The translations under genes and the position numbers were made by a program. Source: SMXL01 sp964527795 (lineage in GTDB: Bacteria > Bacteroidota > Rhodothermia > Rhodothermales > UBA10348). From it: a stretch of 9,328 bases of DNA. Positions 1 to 6,585 of this stretch are shown piece after piece. How positions within the stretch are numbered: position 1 is the first letter of the stretch; each line of letters opens with the position of its first letter. The stretch lies in assembly GCA_964527795.1 (NCBI GenBank), contig CAZGOS010000113.1, positions 1-9,328 on the forward strand, in the 5' to 3' direction. The notes beneath the pieces were generated by a model, which did no database searches, had not been told where the DNA came from, and saw only the letters and a program-made list of their open reading frames with translations.

Positions 1-263
1 AGGGCAACTATCCGAACCCGTTCAATCCAAGTACGACCGTGCAGTTTGACCTGCCGGAGACTGCAGATGTCGAGATTCAAATCTTCGACATGCTCGGACG
101 CCGCGCAATGGTCATTCCCGCCCAGTCGATTGAAGCCGGCGCAAGTCGTTCCATTCTGGTGAACGCTTCCGCCCTCGCTTCCGGATCGTACTTCTACAGG
201 GTCATTGCCAGAATGGATAGTAAGACACTTGTTGAGTCTGGCCGCATGATGCTGATCAAGTAG
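1..263 (+). CDS. C-terminal fragment of a T9SS type A sorting-domain protein (5' end outside window)
   Basis: The reading frame is open from the window edge (first full codon at position 3) to the TAG at 261-263, giving 86 residues. All of it is a type IX secretion C-terminal sorting domain. It opens with GNYPNPFNPSTT, continues through a QFDLPE strand, then the FDMLGRR turn, an SGSYFYRV strand near the end, and a terminal MMLIK. In this family (TIGR04183-like) the domain forms a small beta sandwich that directs an exported protein across the outer membrane, where it is usually cleaved and the cargo anchored or released. The cargo domain is not visible. Because the three following genes carry cohesin-like domains and the sorting domain resembles theirs, a cohesin-like cargo is plausible but only inferred. 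The gene is followed at once by a hairpin at 280-304. Confidence 0.9.
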   Translation, partial: GNYPNPFNPSTTVQFDLPETADVEIQIFDMLGRRAMVIPAQSIEAGASRSILVNASALASGSYFYRVIARMDSKTLVESGRMMLIK

Positions 264-279
264 TGTTAACAGTCCGCAG

Positions 280-304
280 GTGGGGCGCCGTAACGGCGCC
301 CCAC
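280..304 (+). terminator. Perfect 11-bp GC-rich hairpin after the first sorting-domain gene
   Basis: The arms GTGGGGCGCCG (280-290) and CGGCGCCCCAC (294-304) are perfect inverted repeats around a TAA loop, 16 bp after the stop at 263. There is no T-tract on the 3' side (TCAGCGGG follows), so this is not a canonical intrinsic terminator. It may be a factor-assisted terminator, an RNA 3'-end stabiliser or an attenuator before the next gene. The dyad is certain and the role is inferred. Confidence 0.55.
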
Positions 305-358
305 TCAGCGGGCCCCAAAACTAATCTGGCAAATCACCTTATGAAGAGCGAGAATCCA

Positions 359-1591
359 ATGCAAAAGGCTTTAAAGAGATGGATAAACGCGACCGCCGTC
401 CTATTCGCGGTCACGCTGATCGGAGCAACTACCGGACTTGCTCAGGTGACAGTCTCTCTCGATGAAATCACGGGGCGGCCAGGCGAGTCTGCCATGGTCG
501 CAATCGACATTTCCGGAGTAGAGTCGGGACCGGCCATTCGGTCTTTCAACTTCCAGGTTGTCGCCGATCCAGGTGTTACATGGACCGGAGTCAATGAATT
601 TCAGACATTATCGGGCAATTCCTTCTTCCAGACCGGTATCAACCTTGGAACCGGTGTTGTGGGAAGCTTCTCAACAGCGCCCTCCGGTACGGATATCGGG
701 ACATCCGGTACTCTGATCTATCTGACGTTTGATCTTGACGCTGAAAGTGCAGGGAATGTGACGTTGGCGAACTTTACGTTCAACGACGGTAATCCGGCGG
801 TCACCGGCTCACTAACTGCTCTATTTACGGTTTCCACTCGGATCATCTCCGTTACGATGGAGCATAGTGCGGACGTGCGCCCCGGAGAGGCGTATACAAA
901 CTCGGATCAGGATTTCAGAATTCTGGTAAACATCGAAGACGCTCTCGTCGCCGGCGATAACGTCATTGCGTTCAATTTCGACCTGAATTACGATCCAGCG
1001 CTCATGACGATTGACAAGTCGAAGGGCTTCAATGGTGTCGGAAGTAACGGCACGCTGGCCGAGTTCGCAGTTGTAAACGGGAACGATGCTGGCGCCGGCG
1101 TCTACAGAGTCGGAGGCTTTTCACTCAATGCGATTACAGGTGACGGTCTGTTTGTCTGGATAGCAGCTACGGCAACTTCTGCGACAGGTATCGGAGACCT
1201 GAGACTCACCAACGTCGTACTCAACGCCGGCACTCCTATTTATGCCGCCCGTAGTGGCACCTTGACGGTCCTTCCGTTCAATGTTGCCAACGAGGACGAA
1301 TTGGATCTGCCTTCAGAGTTTACGCTCAAAGGGAATTATCCGAACCCGTTCAATCCCTCGACGACGATACAGTTTGATCTTCCTGAATCGGCCGACGTGT
1401 CTGTTGCGGTAATGGATCTGCTCGGTCGTCAGGTGATGTCGATTCCGGTGCAGGCCATGTCGGCAGGCGCGAATCGCACGGTCCGGATTAACGCAACTGC
1501 GTTGTCGTCCGGAATTTATCTGTATCGGATTACGGCTATAACCGGGGCTAGTACGAGTGTCAGGGTCGGCACTATGACGCTGCTCAAGTAA
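359..1591 (+). CDS. Exported protein with two cohesin-like domains and a T9SS type A sorting domain
   Basis: A 410-aa protein, counting from the ATG at 359. Residues 1-29 form a signal peptide: basic MQKALKRW, a hydrophobic stretch ATAVLFAVTLIG, and likely cleavage after TTGLA. Residues about 30-160 form a divergent cohesin-like beta domain (PGESAMVAIDISGV, then RSFNFQVV, and SGTLIYLTFDLD). Residues about 163-304 form a second domain closer to classical cohesins, with the hallmark AFNFDLNYDPALMTI at about 204-218 and VYRVGGF at 248-254. Residues about 318-410 are the sorting domain (GNYPNPFNPSTT at 325-336, MDLLGR, SSGIYLYR, ending MTLLK). Cohesins bind dockerins in cellulosomes, but related folds occur in many surface proteins of other function, and no dockerin is encoded in this window. 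The likely location is the outer surface or medium. An in-frame ATG at 341 and a GTG at 263 exist. I prefer 359 because it gives a normal signal-peptide n-region; 341 would add six residues. The 263 start would translate through the hairpin and is unlikely. Confidence 0.88.
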   Translation: MQKALKRWINATAVLFAVTLIGATTGLAQVTVSLDEITGRPGESAMVAIDISGVESGPAIRSFNFQVVADPGVTWTGVNEFQTLSGNSFFQTGINLGTGVVGSFSTAPSGTDIGTSGTLIYLTFDLDAESAGNVTLANFTFNDGNPAVTGSLTALFTVSTRIISVTMEHSADVRPGEAYTNSDQDFRILVNIEDALVAGDNVIAFNFDLNYDPALMTIDKSKGFNGVGSNGTLAEFAVVNGNDAGAGVYRVGGFSLNAITGDGLFVWIAATATSATGIGDLRLTNVVLNAGTPIYAARSGTLTVLPFNVANEDELDLPSEFTLKGNYPNPFNPSTTIQFDLPESADVSVAVMDLLGRQVMSIPVQAMSAGANRTVRINATALSSGIYLYRITAITGASTSVRVGTMTLLK

Positions 1592-1620
1592 AGGCAACCG
1601 GACTCTGAAATGAGATATTT

Positions 1621-1655
1621 GAAAGGCCCTGATTCGTTATGAGTTGGGGCCTTTC
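1621..1655 (+). terminator. Terminator-like hairpin after the two-cohesin gene
   Basis: GAAAGGCCC (1621-1629) and GGGCCTTTC (1647-1655) form a perfect 9-bp stem with a 17-nt loop, 29 bp downstream of the stop at 1591. The 3' side continues TCTGT, so the T-tract is poor. The next start lies only 30 bp beyond, so any promoter for it would overlap this element unless transcription reads through. Partial termination is as likely as complete termination. Confidence 0.55.
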
Positions 1656-1684
1656 TCTGTAAGACACGTACCCGGAATGGTGAG

Positions 1685-2173
1685 TTGAAGAACTTGCTAA
1701 AGCTGTTTCTTCTCTGTTGTATTGGGATCAGTGCGCTGACCGTGCGACCAGCGAGCGCCCAGATAGAAGTCAGACTGGAACCGGACGCAAAAGTCGGTTC
1801 AGATACGGTCTGGGTCGACGTCAGGCTCGTCGCAGCAACGGACACTCTGGAGACAGCCGTCAGCTCGTTCCAATTTCGCGTTGTAACCTACTTTGGCGTG
1901 GAGTTTCTGGGCAGTGAATCAGCGTATTCACTGGTCGAAAAGGAAGGCTGGACGTCTCGACATAGTCTTGAAAACGGGCGCGTGGGGGGCTTTTCCTCAA
2001 GTCTGGACGCAATTGCTACGGCAGGTGTATTAATTCGACTTCAGTTTTTGGTGCCGGGTACCGATACTCAAGGAAACGTAGAATTGCAGGATTTCAGATT
2101 GAATAGCGGAAATCCGGATCATTTTCCTTCAGTACCAAGTCTGAGTTTGAATCTGATCAATCATCAAGAGTGA
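1685..2173 (+). CDS. Exported single cohesin-like domain protein lacking a sorting domain
   Basis: A 162-aa protein. Residues 1-26 are a clear signal peptide (MKNLLKLFLLCCIGISALTV, cleavage probably after PASA). The rest is one cohesin-like domain with SSFQFRVV at 60-67, GWTSRHS at 88-94, VGGFSSSLD at 100-108, GVLIRLQF at 114-121 and VELQDF at 132-137. The same blocks occur in the same order in the gene at 2233 (SSFQFRVV, GWTVGHS, VGGFASSRD, GTLINLVF, LELQEF), so the two look like duplicates. Unlike its neighbours it ends right after this domain and has no NYPNPFNP sorting domain, so it would be expected to stay in the periplasm or act as a partner protein. The start is TTG: the nearby ATG at 1677 is in another frame and meets a stop at once, and TTG gives a complete signal peptide. 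It is probably co-transcribed with the next gene, as the 59-bp gap holds no hairpin that I can see. Function is unknown. Confidence 0.8.
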   Translation: MKNLLKLFLLCCIGISALTVRPASAQIEVRLEPDAKVGSDTVWVDVRLVAATDTLETAVSSFQFRVVTYFGVEFLGSESAYSLVEKEGWTSRHSLENGRVGGFSSSLDAIATAGVLIRLQFLVPGTDTQGNVELQDFRLNSGNPDHFPSVPSLSLNLINHQE

Positions 2174-2232
2174 TGTTTGGAGCCGGGCGTCAGCAACCAA
2201 CTAATTAGGTAATCAAAGAAAAAAACAGAATC

Positions 2233-3030
2233 ATGAGAAAGGCACGACTTTTCGGTCAGGCTTGCGCATCCCTTCTCCTGATCGTCCTTATCGGAGCTCC
2301 TCCCGTACAGGCACAGATTTCGGTTGAACTTCCGTCTCTTACGGCTGGAGTCGGTGAAACCATTACCGTTCCGGTTGATCTAGGAAATGTTGAATCGACT
2401 GGATATTTTAGTTCATTCCAGTTTCGAGTTGTTTCCAGCAGCGGAAACTTCGTTTTCACCGGCGTGGAAGATGTAGGAACGTTGAGTGAGACAAGCGGGT
2501 GGACCGTGGGCCACAGTACTACGACAAATCTCGTTGGCGGCTTTGCTTCATCTCGAGACTCCGTCGCATGGTCTGGAACGCTTATCAATCTGGTGTTCAG
2601 GTTGGACGCCGTTGAGACCGGAATTGTGTTGGAATTGCAGGAATTCAAAATCTCACTGGGGGCAACCCAGCTTGCCACCGATCCTGTTATTCCGTCCGGG
2701 CAGTTCACGATCTCAACAGCAACAGACGCTGAAGAAGAGGGTTCGCTTCCGACGTCCTTCGTTCTGAGAGGAAACTATCCGAATCCGTTCAATCCACGGA
2801 CCAACATACAGTTTGATCTTCCGCAGACGGCTGAGGTGCAGGTATCCATCATGGATATTCTTGGACGTGAGATGATCACCATGCCGGTCCAGACAATGGC
2901 CGCCGGTGCAGGACAGACCGTTTCCGTCGATGCGCAGTCGCTGGCATCGGGAATTTACATTTACCGTGTAGTTGCTCGTTCCGCCACTGACATGCACGTG
3001 GCATCTGCAACGATGACGCTGATCAAGTGA
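2233..3030 (+). CDS. Exported single cohesin-like domain protein with a T9SS type A sorting domain
   Basis: A 265-aa protein. The signal peptide spans residues 1-27 (MRKARLF, then CASLLLIVLIGA, likely cleavage after PVQA). A cohesin-like domain spans about 29-161: VGETITVPVDLGNV at 40-53, typical of cohesin first strands, SSFQFRVV at 60-67, VGGFASSRD at 101-109, GTLINLVF at 115-122. A short acidic linker (DAEEEGS) leads to the sorting domain at 172-265, which has GNYPNPFNPRTN at 180-191, MDILGRE, ASGIYIYRVV and the terminal MTLIK. It should be exported by Sec and then moved to the cell surface by T9SS. Binding partner and function are unknown. The start ATG is preceded by an A-rich leader (AAAGAAAAAAACAGAATC) with no Shine-Dalgarno sequence, common in this group. 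A strong terminator follows at 3119. The 3' end keeps nearly the same last codons (ATGACGCTGATCAAG) as the sorting domains upstream. Confidence 0.9.
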   Translation: MRKARLFGQACASLLLIVLIGAPPVQAQISVELPSLTAGVGETITVPVDLGNVESTGYFSSFQFRVVSSSGNFVFTGVEDVGTLSETSGWTVGHSTTTNLVGGFASSRDSVAWSGTLINLVFRLDAVETGIVLELQEFKISLGATQLATDPVIPSGQFTISTATDAEEEGSLPTSFVLRGNYPNPFNPRTNIQFDLPQTAEVQVSIMDILGREMITMPVQTMAAGAGQTVSVDAQSLASGIYIYRVVARSATDMHVASATMTLIK

Positions 3031-3118
3031 TTAACGTGAGGTATTATTCTGCAAAAAATCGATACTGATCTTATTTCGTAATGACCCGTTTCGGCTCCAC
3101 GGCCTGACGCCATTCAAC

Positions 3119-3160
3119 AAACCGGAGATTGACCGCGATGGACAGTCTCCGGTTTTGTTT
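3119..3160 (+). terminator. Intrinsic terminator closing the cohesin-like cluster
   Basis: AAACCGGAGA (3119-3128) pairs perfectly with TCTCCGGTTT (3146-3155); a G-T wobble and two more pairs can extend the stem inward. The 3' arm runs into TTTTGTTTT. A 10-bp stem plus a T-rich tail is a standard Rho-independent terminator, about 90 bp after the stop of the 265-aa gene. Confidence 0.8.
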
Positions 3161-3354
3161 TGGCTCGATTGGCAATCGGCGGTGAGAGTTTCCTTCAGCA
3201 GAACGAAACGTTCGATTCCATTCGTTCCAGTCAATAAACCCGGACGATCGAAAACTTAAGCCGGGACCGACTCCGAGTCTCCGGCGTACGAGTTGTTAGA
3301 ATGCGGGGTAATTGCTTTTATCATGCGCGGAATTATTCGACCGCGTACCTTGGT

Positions 3355-3378
3355 CTGACGGCCTGTTCGCCGCGTCAG
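3355..3378 (+). promoter_or_regulatory. Hairpin in the probable leader of the GWxTD gene
   Basis: CTGACG (3355-3360) and CGTCAG (3373-3378) form a 6-bp stem with a 12-nt loop. An alternative fold, CTGAC+GGC with GCC+GTCAG and a 2-nt bulge, gives 8 bp. It sits 30 bp upstream of the ATG at 3408 and has no T-tract, so it could be a leader structure or chance. The pairing is seen; a regulatory role is only a possibility. Confidence 0.25.
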
Positions 3379-3407
3379 TTGAATCATGCACGATCGGGAT
3401 TTGAGGG

Positions 3408-4844
3408 ATGCGTCTCATCACTTGTTTGAAAATCCTCGTCTCCGGTGTTCTGGTCTGTCTCACGACAATTGCATCGGGGCAAACTCCGAAAACCGTTCAG
3501 TTGGACGTTGATCATGCTGCGTTTGCGTACTCGAACGGTGAATCGCTGGTTGAAATATACCTTGCATTCGAAGCCGGCACGCTCACGTATCAGTTCGAAG
3601 ACAGGGGATTTGTTGCCGTCGTACCGGTTGAAATGAAAGTAATCCGCTCGTCGCAGGCAACGCTGGATGGGACTCCGAGCGATCCAATCTGGCAGGATTC
3701 TCTGGATCTGAGTTTCGTGATCGCAGACACGACGGGTCTTCGAGAAGGACAGCATTTTATTCACCAGGTACGCATTACCGCGCCCCCGGGTGAGTATGAA
3801 CTGAACGTCGACATAATGGCCGATGAAATAGCGGGTACGCCTGCCGTTCAAATCCGGAGAGATCTGCTTATCCCTGATTTTTCGGATCCGGATCGTGTGA
3901 ATGTGTCGGACGTGACTCTGGCCGTTGCTATCGAGCAAAGCTCTGATCAGGACGATCTCTTCTACAAGAATGGGTTGCTCGTCCGTCCTAACGCCAATCA
4001 GATTTTCGGTAGCGGACTGGACCGTCTTTTCTACTACGTCGAGGTGTACGGCCTTGATCAGATGGAGTCGATAACGGGTAATTATTCGACCTTCACGTAT
4101 ATCGCTGAAGCCAACGTTCCGCAGCCGATGGCGGATTTCCAAAAACGCATTCAGCGAAAGATTTCGTCTCCGGACGTGTTGGTGGGCTCCTTCGATGTAG
4201 GTGCCCTTCCCAGTGGTTCCTATTATTTTCGACTGGCCGTGCTTAACGAAAACAACGCGGCGGTAGTCGAGCAGTCACGAAAATTCTTTATTTACAACCC
4301 GATGGTGGAGCGCGTACAGCCGACGGTTCTGGTCGACGAGTCATTTGAAACGAGCCGTTACGCTTCGATGCCTGTCGAAGAGGTAGAACTCGCCGAACGA
4401 CAAATTGATATCATTGCGACGGAAACAGAAAAAAGGCGCCTTCGGGGCATAGAAGACCTTGACGAGAAAAGGCGATTCCTGATGAACTTCTGGATGATAA
4501 GGGATCCGAATCCAAGAACACCCCTCAACGAATTCCAGGAAGATTTCAATTCGAGGCTTCAGTACGCCAGCGATCGGTACACTACGAGTTTTGAGGAGGG
4601 GTGGAATACGGACAGAGGCCGGGCACTCATCAAATACGGTCCGCCTTCGGCCATCGAGCCGCACCTCTACGAACGCGACATGGTTCCGTATGAGATCTGG
4701 GAATACAACAATATTCCTGGTGAAGGCCAGGCGATATTCATTTTCGCTGACCGCGATGGATTTGGCATGTTCGAGATGATCCACTCGACGGTATCCGGTG
4801 AACGAAAGCTGGCTAATTGGCAGCAGGAATTGCTCGACCTGTAG
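3408..4844 (+). CDS. Exported GWxTD-domain protein
   Basis: A 478-aa protein. The N-terminus is a signal peptide (MRLITCLKILVSGVLVCLTT, likely cleavage after ASG at 22-24), so it is probably periplasmic or outer-membrane associated. Residues about 28-300 are beta-rich with no recognisable enzyme motif. The C-terminal part carries the family signature: a helical stretch with EKRRFLMNFWMIRDPNPRTP at 353-372, then NSRLQYASDRYTT, and EEGWNTDRGRALIKYGPP at 396-413 containing the eponymous GWxTD (G398, W399, T401, D402). It ends with WEYNN and IFIFADRDGFG. GWxTD proteins are widespread in Bacteroidota-related phyla and Acidobacteriota, and their biochemical role is not established to my knowledge. 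The ATG at 3408 gives a complete signal peptide. The nearest purine run, GAGGG, abuts the ATG and is too close to be a normal ribosome binding site. The gene is monocistronic by appearance, isolated by terminators at 3119 and 4867. Confidence 0.9.
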   Translation: MRLITCLKILVSGVLVCLTTIASGQTPKTVQLDVDHAAFAYSNGESLVEIYLAFEAGTLTYQFEDRGFVAVVPVEMKVIRSSQATLDGTPSDPIWQDSLDLSFVIADTTGLREGQHFIHQVRITAPPGEYELNVDIMADEIAGTPAVQIRRDLLIPDFSDPDRVNVSDVTLAVAIEQSSDQDDLFYKNGLLVRPNANQIFGSGLDRLFYYVEVYGLDQMESITGNYSTFTYIAEANVPQPMADFQKRIQRKISSPDVLVGSFDVGALPSGSYYFRLAVLNENNAAVVEQSRKFFIYNPMVERVQPTVLVDESFETSRYASMPVEEVELAERQIDIIATETEKRRLRGIEDLDEKRRFLMNFWMIRDPNPRTPLNEFQEDFNSRLQYASDRYTTSFEEGWNTDRGRALIKYGPPSAIEPHLYERDMVPYEIWEYNNIPGEGQAIFIFADRDGFGMFEMIHSTVSGERKLANWQQELLDL

Positions 4845-4866
4845 CACTCGCGATCATACGAATTCG

Positions 4867-4898
4867 TCCGGTCCTGGATTTCCGGTGCCGGATTTTTT
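4867..4898 (+). terminator. Strong intrinsic terminator after the GWxTD gene
   Basis: TCCGGTCCTGG (4867-4877) pairs with CCGGTGCCGGA (4882-4892) around an ATTT loop, with one C-T mismatch and two G-T wobbles, and is followed directly by TTTTTTG (4893-4899) and more Ts. It lies 22 bp past the stop at 4844. This separates the GWxTD gene from asnS, so asnS needs its own promoter within 4899-5001. I could not pick one out reliably. Confidence 0.85.
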
Positions 4899-5001
4899 GT
4901 TTTCATAAGGATTTGGCGCCGGTCATTCTCCGACGACGGTTTCGAAGTCGTAGCTTATTTTCTTTAATTCCAAAGCGATTTCAGACACTCTATACGCCGG
5001 C

Positions 5002-6504
5002 ATGTCCACCAAAACCGTAGACATTCGCAACCTTCAGGATCACGAGAACGAGCAGGTCACGCTTCAGGGGTGGTTGTACAACAAACGAGGATCCAAGGGA
5101 TTGCACTTCCTGATCCTTCGCGACGGTTCCGGCATTGCGCAGTGCGTCGTCAATCAGGAGGACGTGGACGTTGCCTCGTGGACCTCGTCGGAGCGGTGCA
5201 CGCAGGAGAGCTCCCTCGAAGTGACGGGTGTTGTTCACAAAGATGAGCGACAGGTCGGTGGGTATGAGCTGACCGTGACGACCCTCAAGCTGATTCACAA
5301 GGCGGAAGAATATCCGATTACGCCCAAAGAGCACGGTGTGGACTTTCTGATGAACCACCGTCACCTCTGGCTCAGGAGCCGCAGGCAGTGGGCCATTCTC
5401 AGAATTCGCAATAGGGTAATCATGTCCATCCACGAGTTCTTTCAGGAGAAAGGCTTTCTGCAGCTGGACGCCCCGATGATCACGGGCACAGCCGTGGAGG
5501 GGACTTCCACACTCTTCGAACTCGATTATTTTGGAGAGTCAGCTTACCTCACGCAGAGCGGCCAGTTGCATGGCGAGGCGATGGCGATGGCGTTCGGAAA
5601 AATCTACACCTTTGGCCCGACCTTTCGAGCAGAGAAATCCAAGACCAGACGCCACCTTACTGAATTCTGGATGATCGAGCCCGAAATGGCTTTCTTCGAT
5701 CTGGACATGAATATGGACCTGGCCGAGGATATGCTCATTCGTCTGGTTCGAGACGCCCTCTCGCGTTGCAGGGAGGAACTTGAAATACTGGATCGAGATG
5801 TGGCGCCTCTTGAGAGCGTTCTGAAGCCTTTTCCACGGATCACCTACGATACGGCCGTGGAGCTGCTTCACAGCGCCGAGACCGCACGTATGTTCGACGA
5901 GCGGGGATCTCTACGAAACGAGAGCGAGGCGATCAGGGACGAAATGCAGGCCAATCGTAAGCGATATGGTCAGGCGAAGAAGGGAGAAAAGCGTCGAATC
6001 GATGCTCGGGAGATACAGATCAACCAGCGACTCTCAGAAATCGAGGAAGAACTCCAGAATCTGCCACAGTGGCGAGAATCCGCCTTGAACTTTGAATGGG
6101 GTTCCGATTTTGGAGGGAGCGACGAGACCGTACTGACATGGCATTTCGACAGACCCATCATCGTACACCGGTTTCCACATGAAATCAAGGCATTCTACAT
6201 GAAGCGTGATCCCGAGGACGACCGCCTGGCACTCGGCATGGATGTACTGGCGCCGGAAGGATACGGTGAGATCGTGGGTGGGGGAGAGCGGGCGACAGAC
6301 CTGGCTTTTCTTGAGAAACAGGTCGCGAATCATAATCTGCCGGCCGAGGCGTTCCGGTGGTATTTCGATCTTCGACGATACGGCTCCGTGCCACACAGCG
6401 GATATGGACTGGGCCTGGAACGCGTAGTAGCGTGGATCAGTGGAATTCACCACCTCAGGGAGGCGATCCCGTTTGCACGGACGCTCGATCGGCTCTATCC
6501 CTAG
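5002..6504 (+). CDS. asnS: Asparaginyl-tRNA synthetase
   Basis: A 500-aa class II aminoacyl-tRNA synthetase that charges tRNA-Asn with asparagine in the cytoplasm. Residues about 16-100 are the N-terminal OB-fold anticodon-binding domain (VTLQGWLYNKRGSKGLHFLILRDG). Motif 1 lies around 145-170 (FFQEKGFLQLDAPMIT). Motif 2 is FRAEKSKTRRHLTEFWMIEPE at 208-228, the AsnRS rather than AspRS form. Motif 3 is SGYGLGLERVVAWISG at 466-481. The C-terminus PFARTLDRLYP matches the AsnRS ending, usually PFPRT, with an Ala in place of the second Pro. E. coli AsnRS has 466 residues. The extra length here is mostly an inserted, highly charged, predicted helical stretch at about 291-363, between the ITYDTAVELL strand and FEWGSDFGGSDE. 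The ATG at 5002 is the natural start for the OB fold; no Shine-Dalgarno sequence is visible. It stands alone after the 4867 terminator. Having AsnRS shows direct Asn-tRNA charging but does not exclude a transamidation route. Confidence 0.95.
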   Translation: MSTKTVDIRNLQDHENEQVTLQGWLYNKRGSKGLHFLILRDGSGIAQCVVNQEDVDVASWTSSERCTQESSLEVTGVVHKDERQVGGYELTVTTLKLIHKAEEYPITPKEHGVDFLMNHRHLWLRSRRQWAILRIRNRVIMSIHEFFQEKGFLQLDAPMITGTAVEGTSTLFELDYFGESAYLTQSGQLHGEAMAMAFGKIYTFGPTFRAEKSKTRRHLTEFWMIEPEMAFFDLDMNMDLAEDMLIRLVRDALSRCREELEILDRDVAPLESVLKPFPRITYDTAVELLHSAETARMFDERGSLRNESEAIRDEMQANRKRYGQAKKGEKRRIDAREIQINQRLSEIEEELQNLPQWRESALNFEWGSDFGGSDETVLTWHFDRPIIVHRFPHEIKAFYMKRDPEDDRLALGMDVLAPEGYGEIVGGGERATDLAFLEKQVANHNLPAEAFRWYFDLRRYGSVPHSGYGLGLERVVAWISGIHHLREAIPFARTLDRLYP

Positions 6505-6567
6505 ATTGGATAACGTCTCGCGGCATGGTGATTGCCATGCACACAAATTTACTGCAGTGGACTACAT

Positions 6568-6575
6568 AGGGAGGT
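6568..6575 (+). promoter_or_regulatory. Ribosome binding site that sets the SIMPL gene start
   Basis: AGGGAGGT at 6568-6575 is a near-perfect Shine-Dalgarno sequence, 10 nt before the ATG at 6586. It supports that ATG over the upstream in-frame TTG at 6532. Confidence 0.8.
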
Positions 6576-6585
6576 TTTAACCGCC

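Larger units (their letters stand above)
3031..3407. other. 377-bp intergenic region between the cohesin-like cluster and the GWxTD gene
   Basis: I see no convincing gene here. The only open frame of note, on the minus strand at 3031-3234, runs across the terminator and has no recognisable content. Apart from that terminator, the gap holds an 11-nt dyad GACTCCGAGTC at 3269-3279 and a hairpin CTGACG (3355-3360) / CGTCAG (3373-3378) about 30 bp before the GWxTD start. The 5' untranslated region and promoter of the GWxTD gene should lie in the right half, but I cannot place a promoter with confidence. Confidence 0.6.

Noticed and set aside
3031..3234. 67-codon minus-strand open frame after the cohesin-like cluster
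   Set aside because: It runs through the strong intrinsic terminator at 3119-3160 and shows no recognisable domain.
3293..3324. TTGTTA / TATCAT promoter pair for the GWxTD gene
   Set aside because: The 20-bp spacing is too long for a sigma-70-type promoter and neither box fits the Bacteroidota pattern.
3384..4142. 252-codon minus-strand open frame opposite the GWxTD gene
   Set aside because: It is a shadow of the real gene: the plus-strand protein has a signal peptide and family motifs, while this frame has neither.
6523..6540. Hairpin GCATGG / CCATGC after asnS as a terminator
   Set aside because: A 6-bp stem with no T-tract is too weak to call, and readthrough into the SIMPL gene cannot be excluded.
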